Shown: piece by piece, positions 25,368 through 32,413 of the stretch
Numbering within the stretch: the stretch's first letter is position 1
How the letters are laid out: every line of letters starts with the position of its first letter
NCBI RefSeq assembly: GCF_946478805.1
Contig: NZ_CAMLDC010000002.1
Coordinates: 186,001 to 250,000 of the forward strand
Direction of reading: 5' to 3'
DNA length: 64,000 bases
Source of the DNA: an uncultured Fluviicola sp.
GTDB taxonomy: Bacteria > Bacteroidota > Bacteroidia > Flavobacteriales > Crocinitomicaceae
The notes under the pieces: model-generated
What the model saw: only the letters and a program-made list of their open reading frames with translations
Databases searched by the model: none
Told to the model about the DNA's origin: nothing
Made by a program: the position numbers and the translations under genes

Positions 25368-25977
25368 TCTTCTTTTTTTTGTTGATCAGGTATTCATTCA
25401 CGTCGTTCAAACCTAAGCCTTCAAGAATATTCGGGATGTTTTTCTCAATCCGGGCTTCACGTGTTTTGGCTTGTTTCGGTTGGGAAAAATGGAGCAAATA
25501 AGCTCTTTGCCGGCCTGGAGTCAAGGATTCGAAGGCTTTTTTCAAAGCCGGTTGTTCTTTGAATTTCGCTTCCAATTCTTCTGTCATTGGGAATTCCTTC
25601 GTTTTTTTCAAAGGTACTTTCTTCCCGGATTCTTCCACTTCAACCGCTTCAAAAATATACTTTTTCAAGTCCGATTCCAGTTCCTTGATTTCGTTCAAAC
25701 CCGTGAACCGGATTTGTCTTGCCGATTGTACATTTTCAGTTTGTTGAACCAGGATGCCTTTCGGATCTTTCATCAAAGCACCCTTGAAAAGCAGAAATGC
25801 GCAGTATTCCTTGAATACATGGATCAGAATAATGTTCTTGTCTTCATAAGTATAGCAAGGACAACCCCACTTCAGATCTTCGGTCAAGTGACATTCGAGA
25901 ACAATTCTTCTCAATTCCTTCACCTCTGCTTTCCATTTTTCTTCCTTCTCGAAGAACCAATCAACTTTCGGATTCAT
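25360..25977 (-). CDS. DUF1801 plus YdeI/OmpD-associated protein
   Basis: A 205-residue protein with an N-terminal DUF1801 domain (WKAEVKELRRIVLECHLTEDLKWGCPCYTYEDKNI; FKEYCAFLLFKGALMKDP) and a C-terminal YdeI region (FPMTEELEAKFKEQPALKKAFESLTPGRQRAYLLHFSQPKQAKTREARIEK). The same combination is widespread beside SRPBCC and DoxX genes, but its biochemical role is unknown. It ends in a lysine-rich tail. It lies 4 bases after the DoxX gene and overlaps the DUF4256 gene. Confidence 0.88.
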   Translation of the reverse strand: MNPKVDWFFEKEEKWKAEVKELRRIVLECHLTEDLKWGCPCYTYEDKNIILIHVFKEYCAFLLFKGALMKDPKGILVQQTENVQSARQIRFTGLNEIKELESDLKKYIFEAVEVEESGKKVPLKKTKEFPMTEELEAKFKEQPALKKAFESLTPGRQRAYLLHFSQPKQAKTREARIEKNIPNILEGLGLNDVNEYLINKKKKNE

Positions 25978-25981
25978 ATGC

Positions 25982-26362
25982 TCAATTTATTACGGCAACC
26001 TTTCTGTCAGCAGGTCTCAAATACCAAGATACAACAGTTAAAACTAAAAGCAAGAGTGAGGGAAAGATTTCACTTAGGGGACTTTCCGATGCAATATGGG
26101 AAAACACAGCCCCTGACATTGCGAAGAAAAAACCGGCATAAGCCCATTCTTTCAGAATCGGAAATCGGGGAATCAGCACTGCAACCACTCCCATGATTTT
26201 CCAAATTCCCAGCAAAGTCAGCAAATAAATCGGGTAATTCAACGCATGCATCCGGTCAACGTCCTGGTCCATTTTTAATAATTGCACAATTCCGGTTGAA
26301 AGCATTCCCAATGAAAGCCAGATCGTGGCGATCCAATAAATTATTTTTTTTGTCTTATTCAT
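25982..26362 (-). CDS. DoxX family membrane protein
   Basis: A 126-residue protein with four membrane helices (IIYWIATIWLSLGMLSTGIVQLL; YLLTLLGIWKIMGVVAVLI; AYAGFFFAMSGAVFSHIAS; FPSLLLLVLTVVSWYL). The KIMGVVAVLIPRFPILKEWAYAGFFF stretch is typical of the DoxX-like branch found beside SRPBCC genes. It has 2 bases to the upstream SRPBCC gene and 4 to the downstream gene, so it belongs firmly to this operon. No redox cysteines are visible. Confidence 0.86.
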   Translation of the reverse strand: MNKTKKIIYWIATIWLSLGMLSTGIVQLLKMDQDVDRMHALNYPIYLLTLLGIWKIMGVVAVLIPRFPILKEWAYAGFFFAMSGAVFSHIASESPLSEIFPSLLLLVLTVVSWYLRPADRKVAVIN

Positions 26363-26364
26363 GA

Positions 26365-26838
26365 TTAGATATTTTTGAATTTTTCATTTTGAATTTCTTC
26401 AATTCGATCATGCGCCATATTGATTCCCATTTCGAACGGCATGCTCAATTGTATTGCACGAGCTTCTACGGAACGGTAAATGACCTGCATTGTCAATTTA
26501 CTTCTGTTATCGGATAATTTCTCGAATTCCAGGAACTCCAGTTGCGGACCAATCGCTGCACCTTCCATTTCAAATGTGCGCGTGATCTTATTATTCGGAA
26601 TAAATTCATGAATGACTCCGTTGAAACCGTGCTTATTCCCTTTCGGGTCAATTGTTTCGAATTGATAACTTCCATGCTTCCTGTTTTCGAGCTTCAGTAC
26701 TTTCGTTCCCATCCATTGCTCCACTATCTCAGCTTCTTCGTAAGCCTTGAAAAGCAATTCCAAAGGTAGATCGAATTCCCGCGTGATTGTTAATTCCTGT
26801 TTGCCATCTTCGGCATGGATTTGTGTCTTTTTTTCCAT
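26365..26838 (-). CDS. SRPBCC (AHSA1-like) domain protein
   Basis: A 157-residue AHSA1-type protein: TITREFDLPLELLFKAYEEAEIVEQWMGTKVLKLE, a central FEMEGAAIGPQLEF region and a C-terminal helix FEMGINMAHDRIEEIQ. It is the first structural gene after the second ArsR regulator, 33 bases downstream. The ligand is unknown. Confidence 0.86.
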   Translation of the reverse strand: MEKKTQIHAEDGKQELTITREFDLPLELLFKAYEEAEIVEQWMGTKVLKLENRKHGSYQFETIDPKGNKHGFNGVIHEFIPNNKITRTFEMEGAAIGPQLEFLEFEKLSDNRSKLTMQVIYRSVEARAIQLSMPFEMGINMAHDRIEEIQNEKFKNI

Positions 26839-26871
26839 AATTCAAGTTTAATTGGTTCAAATAATTCGTAA

Positions 26872-27189
26872 TTATTCTTTAAATCGTTTCATAATCTCTT
26901 CCAATTTATTGAATCGTTCATCCCATAATTGGCGGAACGGTTCAATAAAGTCTGCTACTTCTTTCATGTTTTTTGCGTTAATCTGATAGTGAATTTCCCG
27001 ACCGTTTTGTGTTTGTTGAAGCAATTCACACTCAGTAAGGATCTGTAAATGTTTTGAAACTGTTGGCCTTGCGGTATCAAAATTGGACGCAATTGCTCCA
27101 GCAGTCATGGATTGTGTAGCTACCAACAGCAAGATTGCTCTTCTGGTCGGATCGGCTATCGCCTGAAATACATCTCTTCTCAAATTCAT
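26872..27189 (-). CDS. ArsR-family transcriptional regulator
   Basis: A 105-residue regulator closely similar to the one at 14402-14722: [24 protein letters not shown], then [31 protein letters not shown]. It lacks a metal-binding cysteine motif. It leads an operon of SRPBCC, DoxX, DUF1801/YdeI, DUF4256 and SRPBCC genes. Its promoter contains paired inverted repeats, so autorepression is likely. It is divergent from a TetR gene, with about 120 bases between start codons. Confidence 0.92.
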   Translation of the reverse strand: MNLRRDVFQAIADPTRRAILLLVATQSMTAGAIASNFDTARPTVSKHLQILTECELLQQTQNGREIHYQINAKNMKEVADFIEPFRQLWDERFNKLEEIMKRFKE

Positions 27190-27192
27190 TGT

Positions 27193-27239
27193 GTAGTTAT
27201 TTGACTACAAATATATGTGTAGTTATTCGACTACGCAAA
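27193..27239 (-). promoter_or_regulatory. Promoter and double operator of the second ArsR operon
   Basis: On the minus strand TTTG (27239-27236), a 20-base spacer and TATATTTG (27215-27208) form the promoter. Two copies of GTAGT-N6-ACTAC (27193-27208 and 27219-27234, 26 bases apart) flank the -7 box. The promoter skeleton is the same as at the first ArsR operon, but the operator half-sites differ (GTAGT here, GTTGCA there), so the two repressors probably do not cross-bind. Confidence 0.78.
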
Positions 27240-27254
27240 TATTTTATTGAAAAA

Positions 27255-27286
27255 TTTGAATATGACCGTTCGGTCACTTATATTTG
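27255..27286 (+). promoter_or_regulatory. tetR promoter with palindromic operator
   Basis: TTTG (27255-27258), a 20-base spacer and TATATTTG (27279-27286) form the promoter. The 14-bp palindrome TGACCG-TT-CGGTCA (27263-27276) sits exactly between the two elements, the classical position for repression by a TetR dimer. The start codon at 27311 is about 18 bases after the expected transcription start. Confidence 0.85.
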
Positions 27287-27310
27287 TATCCTGATTCAAT
27301 CACAAAGGGC

Positions 27311-27898
27311 ATGACAAAAGCTGAAAGAACAAAACAATTGATCATCGATAAGTCTGCACCTCTTTTCAATAAAAAAGGAGTTGCAGGAACTTCATTGAGT
27401 GATATTCTGGAAGTAACGAAACTGGCAAAGGGAAGCTTATATGTTCATTTTGAAAACAAAGAAGCGATTTCTCATGCAGTAGTAGATCATTTCGTCATGC
27501 AGAAAATAACTTATCTCAACAGCACTTTGAATGGACCTGGAGATGCAAAAACCAAATTATTCAACTACCTGGATGTCTTTTTGAATCCACTTACTCCACC
27601 ATTTGTAGGTGGTTGTCCATTCCTGAATTTCGGAATGGAATCGGATGATACGGACCAAGTGATTCGAAACAAAGTAAAAAATGTGGTTGAAACGGCCCAA
27701 TGGTATATTGCAAAAACCATAAAGAACGGTATTTCTTCCGGAGAGTTCGATTCGAACTGGGAACCGGAAGCATTTGCGCTTAAACTGTTTTCAATGATGC
27801 AAGGTGCCGTAATGATCTCACGTGTAACGGAAAACCAATCTGTTATGAACGCCATTTCACAGCTCATTAAAGAAGAAATAACAAGTCACGTCATTTAA
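27311..27898 (+). CDS. TetR-family transcriptional repressor
   Basis: A 195-residue repressor. The HTH region reads TKAERTKQLIIDKSAPLFNKKGVAGTSLSDILEVTKLAKGSLYVHFENKEAISHAVVD, standard for TetR. The ligand domain contains GGCPFLNFGMESDD, a motif seen in TetR proteins of the group with a C-terminal domain like the AcrR/YxaF branch. The frame extends to 27284, but that codon lies inside the -7 box, so ATG 27311 is the start. A matching palindrome upstream of this gene and another upstream of the DUF2798 gene suggest it represses itself and that neighbour. Confidence 0.92.
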   Translation: MTKAERTKQLIIDKSAPLFNKKGVAGTSLSDILEVTKLAKGSLYVHFENKEAISHAVVDHFVMQKITYLNSTLNGPGDAKTKLFNYLDVFLNPLTPPFVGGCPFLNFGMESDDTDQVIRNKVKNVVETAQWYIAKTIKNGISSGEFDSNWEPEAFALKLFSMMQGAVMISRVTENQSVMNAISQLIKEEITSHVI

Positions 27899-27916
27899 TT
27901 TTTTTTATTCAAAAAA

Positions 27917-27930
27917 TGACCGATTGGTCA
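27917..27930 (+). promoter_or_regulatory. Second TetR operator, before the DUF2798 gene
   Basis: TGACC-GATT-GGTCA is an inverted repeat with the same outer half-sites (TGACC/GGTCA) as the operator in the tetR promoter. It lies between the tetR stop and the DUF2798 start (27961), so the TetR protein probably controls this gene directly as well. No clear -7 box is visible next to it. Confidence 0.75.
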
Positions 27931-27960
27931 TTTTCAAACAAACACATAAACAAATCAAAC

Positions 27961-28176
27961 ATGAAAGAAAAAATAACATTCGCTCTGATTATGGGAATCA
28001 TTACAACCGGTGTAATCACTTTCTCCTTAATCAGCATCAATAATGGCTATTCTGACAAATTCTTTTCCATTTGGCTTAAATCTTGGACTTTGGCTTATGG
28101 AATTGTAGTACCGGTTATTTTGTTGGTCGGACCTCGTGTGGAATTGTTCGTTAAGTTCTTATTGAAACGGAAGTAG
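27961..28176 (+). CDS. DUF2798 small membrane protein
   Basis: A 71-residue protein with two membrane helices (ITFALIMGIITTGVITFSLISI and WTLAYGIVVPVILLVGPRV) joined by a short loop and followed by a basic tail. The GIITTGVITF and SWTLAYGIVVPVILLVGP features match the DUF2798 family, of unknown function. The longer frame from 27916 starts within the operator palindrome and is not used. It is the likely target of the neighbouring TetR repressor. Confidence 0.85.
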   Translation: MKEKITFALIMGIITTGVITFSLISINNGYSDKFFSIWLKSWTLAYGIVVPVILLVGPRVELFVKFLLKRK

Positions 28177-28180
28177 TTAA

Positions 28181-28216
28181 ACAAAAGAAGCGGGTAGCTT
28201 CTACTTTACCCGCTTC
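28181..28216 (-). terminator. Terminator between convergent genes
   Basis: GAAGCGGGTA and TACCCGCTTC form a perfect 10-bp stem with a 10-base loop. On the minus strand TTTTGTTT follows, so it should end the HAF-repeat gene at 28282-29613. It also lies 10 bases after the DUF2798 stop on the plus strand, where no T tract follows. Confidence 0.8.
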
Positions 28217-28281
28217 AAGAATAGAGGTCAATCCGAACTAAAACCAATATGTTTTCTGACCTCCTTCTACCATGAAACCTA

Positions 28282-29613
28282 TTACTGTTTTACCAAGCGG
28301 TTTGTTTTTAGGATCTTATTTTCTCCTTGAACTGACAAGAAGTAAATTCCTGAAGCAAAGCCAGATACATCCAGCTGGTGAGTTCCTGAAATTGCCGTAT
28401 TGATAAGGGTCTTTCCTTCCGGATTCATAATAAGAAGTGTCGCATTCCCTTCATTTTCAATTGTAACCAGGTTACTTGCCGGATTCGGATGAACCTTTAC
28501 TTCTGCATTTGAAAACTCATTTAATCCCAGGTTTAACGGACTTAAACGGTAAGCGAAAGAATCGAATGTTACCGTATCCACACCATAACCAACGATGTAA
28601 TCCCCGCTTGGTGACATGCAATTTGCGGAATAAATCAATTTATTTCCTGTGGCGATACCCAAAACATTGTGTGCATAATCATTCAGATTCTGCATCCCGT
28701 TTGCCTGCGTCCAAATGAAGGGAATTTCCGGATCCCAGGGACCAACCTGGATTCTTCCGACAGCAACACTTCCATCATTGCTTAATGCAGCAACATAAGA
28801 TTGAGCCCCTGGGGAAAGTGTTCCCAAATCGATTACGCCTGTTGCCTGACTCCAGATCCAGGCATTTCCATTATTCGCATAATCACCAGCTCCTCCAACC
28901 CAATTTCCATCGCCTGAAACCGCAGTACACTCCCCCATTTGATTGTATTCATCATCCGGATTTCCATTCGGATCCAATAAGATATATTGGTTTGGAAAAT
29001 AACCTCCCGCCGGATTCTTTCTCCAAACGGCAGATTTCCATGGTCCGTTAAAATCCTGCCAGCCAACTACGACAGATCCGTCATTACTTACTGCATTTCC
29101 TCTGGTGCTTCTACCGGCAAACAAAGTTCCCAGATCCATGATTCCTTCTGTCGGATTCCAGGCGACAGCGTCCGTATAACCGCCATTTTTCCACGCATTT
29201 CCCACAACTGTATTTCCATCACCGGAAATCCAATATCCTCCGCTTCTGGCAGTATCCATCGCTACTCCTAAACTTCCCAATGCCGTCCATGAATTGGTTA
29301 CCCGGTTATAGCGAGCCATTTCAACTTTGCCATTTTCAAGTGTATTTCCGGAAAGAAAATTTCCGTTTAAGGAAAAAGAGGCGCCACCGCCAACTCCATT
29401 TCCCGGAGCAATTCCTCCAATGTATTCCACTGCCTGCGTTTCAGGAGTCCAAATGGAAAAAGGTCCGGTCCATTCTTCATACCCGACAACTTCTCCCGTG
29501 TTCGAAACACCCTGTGTCTGAAAAAAGACATCTTTTACAATAAACTGGGAGAAACCAAAATTTGCCAAACCGACAAACCCCGCAACGATTACTAACTTTT
29601 TTTTCATTTCCAT
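28282..29613 (-). CDS. Secreted HAF-repeat beta protein with T9SS sorting domain
   Basis: A 443-residue secreted protein. After a signal peptide (KKLVIVAGFVGLANFGFSQ) the body contains repeated units of the extracellular HAF type: AVAWNPTEGIMDLGTL, AWIWSQATGVIDLGTLSPG, FIWTQANGMQNLNDY, each with an alternating A(V/L)SNDGSVxVG stretch. The last 75 residues are a T9SS type A domain (VKVHPNPASNLVTIEN ... GIYFLSVQG). The function of HAF-repeat proteins is unknown. Two starts (29613 and 29607) fit the signal peptide. A good terminator lies 66 bases downstream. Confidence 0.87.
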   Translation of the reverse strand: MEMKKKLVIVAGFVGLANFGFSQFIVKDVFFQTQGVSNTGEVVGYEEWTGPFSIWTPETQAVEYIGGIAPGNGVGGGASFSLNGNFLSGNTLENGKVEMARYNRVTNSWTALGSLGVAMDTARSGGYWISGDGNTVVGNAWKNGGYTDAVAWNPTEGIMDLGTLFAGRSTRGNAVSNDGSVVVGWQDFNGPWKSAVWRKNPAGGYFPNQYILLDPNGNPDDEYNQMGECTAVSGDGNWVGGAGDYANNGNAWIWSQATGVIDLGTLSPGAQSYVAALSNDGSVAVGRIQVGPWDPEIPFIWTQANGMQNLNDYAHNVLGIATGNKLIYSANCMSPSGDYIVGYGVDTVTFDSFAYRLSPLNLGLNEFSNAEVKVHPNPASNLVTIENEGNATLLIMNPEGKTLINTAISGTHQLDVSGFASGIYFLSVQGENKILKTNRLVKQ

Positions 29614-29829
29614 ATTGTATTTTATAGTTAATAGCGGTTGTAGTAATGACTATTAAATCAAAAACTCCAACCTTGGCTCGAAAGTAGAACGATTGATCCG
29701 GCGGATCTGTATTTAAGATCTTACAAAGACGGTACACCTACAAAAATGCACATTACATTTACAATACAATCAGAAATAAAACACTGAAAAACAGATAGTT
29801 AATTACATGAATTCGTAATTCGTGATTAA

Positions 29830-31479
29830 CTACAAACCCATCAGGAAATTAACCAGGTGTATATCCTCACCATCGATACCCAATTTTTTTCTTAGTCTTG
29901 TCCTGGCAACTGTGATACTGTTAACAGATTGATTGGTGATTGCGGAAATATCTTTAGTAGACATATTTAATCGAAGGAAAGCACAGAGTTTCTTTTCATT
30001 GGAGGTCAAGTTGGGAAATTTATCCTGGAGAGATTCATAGAATTGAGAATGTACACGGGTAAAGTGGACTTCAAATTCTTCCCAGCCGGAATTGCGTTGC
30101 CCCAACTGTAGATCGGCAATAATTTCCTGGATCTGCTGCTGGTTTTCCTTTGTAAGGGAACGTTTGGCCTTTTGAAGGTTTTCCGTAACACGTTCCAAAA
30201 GTTCGGTATTCTTTAGCATAAACAGCGCCTTTGCAGTAAGCTCCCGTTCTTTAAATTCAATATCTTCCTCCATGGTCTTATGCACCAAATCCATATTTTC
30301 GCGTTCAAGTTTCAGTTTTTCCTGCTGTAACTGAGCATTTTTTATTCTACTCCGCATCATTATGATGATGAAAATTGCTACCGCAAGCACTAATAAAAGT
30401 GCCACAAGTAAAACCAGATTCCGAAGTTGGTCGGATTCATTTTGCTTCAACTTCAATTCATACGTCTTCCGGTCCTGATCCCGCTGATGGCTTTCTTCCA
30501 GCGAAGCTATTGCTGTTTTGCTTTCCAGGTTGAAAATCCGGTCATTCAGCTGCTTATATTTTTTATAATAGTATAATGCCTCTTTGTAATTACCCAGGGT
30601 GTCGTTGATTGATGAAAGTGACTCAAGGGAAATCAAGGTGGAGGAATTACTCCCGGTTTTTCTACTCAGGGAAAGTGCTTGCTTGAAATATTCCAATGCT
30701 TTAGGGAAATCGCCACGGAATACTTCGTTCTTACCCAAACTGTTCAACACCTGGGCTTGCCCCAGCTCATCTCCCGCTTCCTTTCGGATTTTGAATGATT
30801 TCTGGAAATAATGGCTTGCAAGATCCAGTTCTCTCTGTTCCAGATGACAAATCCCGATATTGTTCAGGATCGAACTTTCATAGTTCTTATTTTTGACCTG
30901 TTTGTTAAGATCTAGTGCATTTCTAAAATAAACCAATGCCATTTCATAATCATTCTGACTGATAAAAACAGCTGCCAAATTGTTATACACTTTCAGTTTC
31001 CGTGTAACCAGTTCCATTTTGGGAGTTCGTTTATCCGCTTTTTCCAAAATAAGTAAAGCCTCTTCCTGGTAAGCAATACTTTTATTGAAATTTTTAAGCT
31101 GAAGATATAAAACTCCGATTTTGAGCCTGGAATCAGCTTTTAATAAATTCAAATGAAGATTAGCCGGACTCCTTGAAACTGCTTTATCCACCATTATTTT
31201 GGCTTGCAGGTAATATCTCATGGAGTTTGCGTAATCGCTTTTGAACTTAAAACAGTCTCCCAGGTTTTGGAGTACCTCGATTTTGAGATCCACCGAACTC
31301 ACCCCGGGCAATTCCTGTTTTGCTTTCAAGGCCTCGACCAACGCAGAATCGGCATTTTGAACAAGTAATCTTTCAGATGCCTTCACATGATTGCGCACCT
31401 CCTCATCTTCTTTCTGCCCGAAAGACCAAAGACCAAACAACACACACAAGGAAAAGCTTACGAATTTTATATTACTCAT
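29830..31479 (-). CDS. TPR-repeat regulator with membrane helix and C-terminal LuxR-like HTH
   Basis: A 549-residue regulator in the style common in Bacteroidota. A signal peptide (MSNIKFVSFSLCVLFGLWSFGQ) leads to about seven tetratricopeptide repeats in the periplasm (for example NNLAAVFISQNDYEMALVYFRNALDLN). One membrane helix follows (NLVLLVALLLVLAVAIFIIIMM), then a cytoplasmic coiled-coil and a LuxR-like HTH (LTSNEKKLCAFLRLNMSTKDISAITNQSVNSITVARTRLRKKLG). The arrangement would pass a periplasmic signal to DNA. The frame's longer start at 31506 would bury the signal peptide. Targets unknown. Confidence 0.88.
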   Translation of the reverse strand: MSNIKFVSFSLCVLFGLWSFGQKEDEEVRNHVKASERLLVQNADSALVEALKAKQELPGVSSVDLKIEVLQNLGDCFKFKSDYANSMRYYLQAKIMVDKAVSRSPANLHLNLLKADSRLKIGVLYLQLKNFNKSIAYQEEALLILEKADKRTPKMELVTRKLKVYNNLAAVFISQNDYEMALVYFRNALDLNKQVKNKNYESSILNNIGICHLEQRELDLASHYFQKSFKIRKEAGDELGQAQVLNSLGKNEVFRGDFPKALEYFKQALSLSRKTGSNSSTLISLESLSSINDTLGNYKEALYYYKKYKQLNDRIFNLESKTAIASLEESHQRDQDRKTYELKLKQNESDQLRNLVLLVALLLVLAVAIFIIIMMRSRIKNAQLQQEKLKLERENMDLVHKTMEEDIEFKERELTAKALFMLKNTELLERVTENLQKAKRSLTKENQQQIQEIIADLQLGQRNSGWEEFEVHFTRVHSQFYESLQDKFPNLTSNEKKLCAFLRLNMSTKDISAITNQSVNSITVARTRLRKKLGIDGEDIHLVNFLMGL

Positions 31480-31588
31480 TGTTTCCGGATACAGCCAAAT
31501 ATACATTTTATCTGATTGAGATGCCCGGTAGTTTGTTGGGAAGCCTGAAAATCAATCAAAATATTAAAAAAAAACAGGACTCACGATT

Positions 31589-32305
31589 TTATTTCTTAGA
31601 GGCAGGGATTGATGCTCCTCCTTTTAATGCTAAAATGTATTTATCGATATAAAGTTGTTTTTCTTTGGATTTATATTGCTGAATATATCTTGGATGTTCA
31701 AGCACCGTCAAACGATCAAATAATGTTGCTTCCTTATTGAGTTTTTGGATGAAAGCGGCATTTTTCTTCCCCAGGACAAATACTTCGGAGGTATCCAAAC
31801 CCAAATTAATGTGATTCTTCAAAGAGGCTATCATAAAGTCTTTCACCAATTCAAAAAGAGCAGGCTCATCATAATAATTGGCATTCAACCAGTTTCCTTC
31901 TTTCGTCTGGCGGATAATCGCCAACGGAAACGGTGAATTGATGTAAAATTGTTTGTAGAACTCATTTACACCGCCATACTCAGAGATCAGATCATATATG
32001 AAAACAGAAGATACCTCATGAGTATAAGCCGATTTCATTCGGATTCCGCAAACACTTTCAAGTCGTTTAGTATCTGTAAAAGGAATACCCGTTACCCCTG
32101 CCCCATGTCTGCTTGGATTAATTCCGATTATAAATCTCCGTTGCACCGAATCATCATAGAATTTATGATAAAACTGTCGCATTACCACCATCGTTTCAGG
32201 ATTATCCAAATAAGGGTTCATCACCTGAAAACCTTCAGGCAGTTTACCTGAATAGTGTAATTGACTATTGAATTCAATCACTTTATCTGCAACGGTTTCT
32301 AACAT
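31589..32305 (-). CDS. SMUG2-type uracil-DNA glycosylase family protein (DUF4918)
   Basis: A 238-residue protein of the uracil-DNA glycosylase superfamily. Its motif 1 is visible as IIGINPSRHGAGVTGIPFTD (about residues 59-78) and the C-terminal motif 2 as VLEHPRYIQQY, matching the SMUG2/DUF4918 group. Members remove uracil or damaged pyrimidines in base-excision repair. No signal peptide. It is divergent from the B12 radical SAM gene, with about 110 bases between them. Confidence 0.85.
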   Translation of the reverse strand: MLETVADKVIEFNSQLHYSGKLPEGFQVMNPYLDNPETMVVMRQFYHKFYDDSVQRRFIIGINPSRHGAGVTGIPFTDTKRLESVCGIRMKSAYTHEVSSVFIYDLISEYGGVNEFYKQFYINSPFPLAIIRQTKEGNWLNANYYDEPALFELVKDFMIASLKNHINLGLDTSEVFVLGKKNAAFIQKLNKEATLFDRLTVLEHPRYIQQYKSKEKQLYIDKYILALKGGASIPASKK

Positions 32306-32380
32306 TGTTACTTTTTACAGAACTAAGGTCTAAAATTCGCTGCGGATTTCCTAGTGGTTCGCAATTCCATAAAATAGCGA

Positions 32381-32388
32381 TACTTTTG
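32381..32388 (+). promoter_or_regulatory. Possible -7 element of the radical SAM gene
   Basis: TACTTTTG fits the Bacteroidota TAnnTTTG element and lies 25 bases before the TTG start codon at 32414. No good -33 TTG is at the expected distance. Confidence 0.45.
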
Positions 32389-32413
32389 CATGAAACTCAT
32401 TTAAAGTATTGTC

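Noticed and set aside
25471..26196. 241-residue plus-strand frame
   Set aside because: Antisense to the DUF1801/YdeI and DoxX genes; composition is that of a shadow frame.
27284..27310. Upstream TTG start of the TetR protein
   Set aside because: The codon lies inside the -7 promoter element, so it cannot be part of the message.
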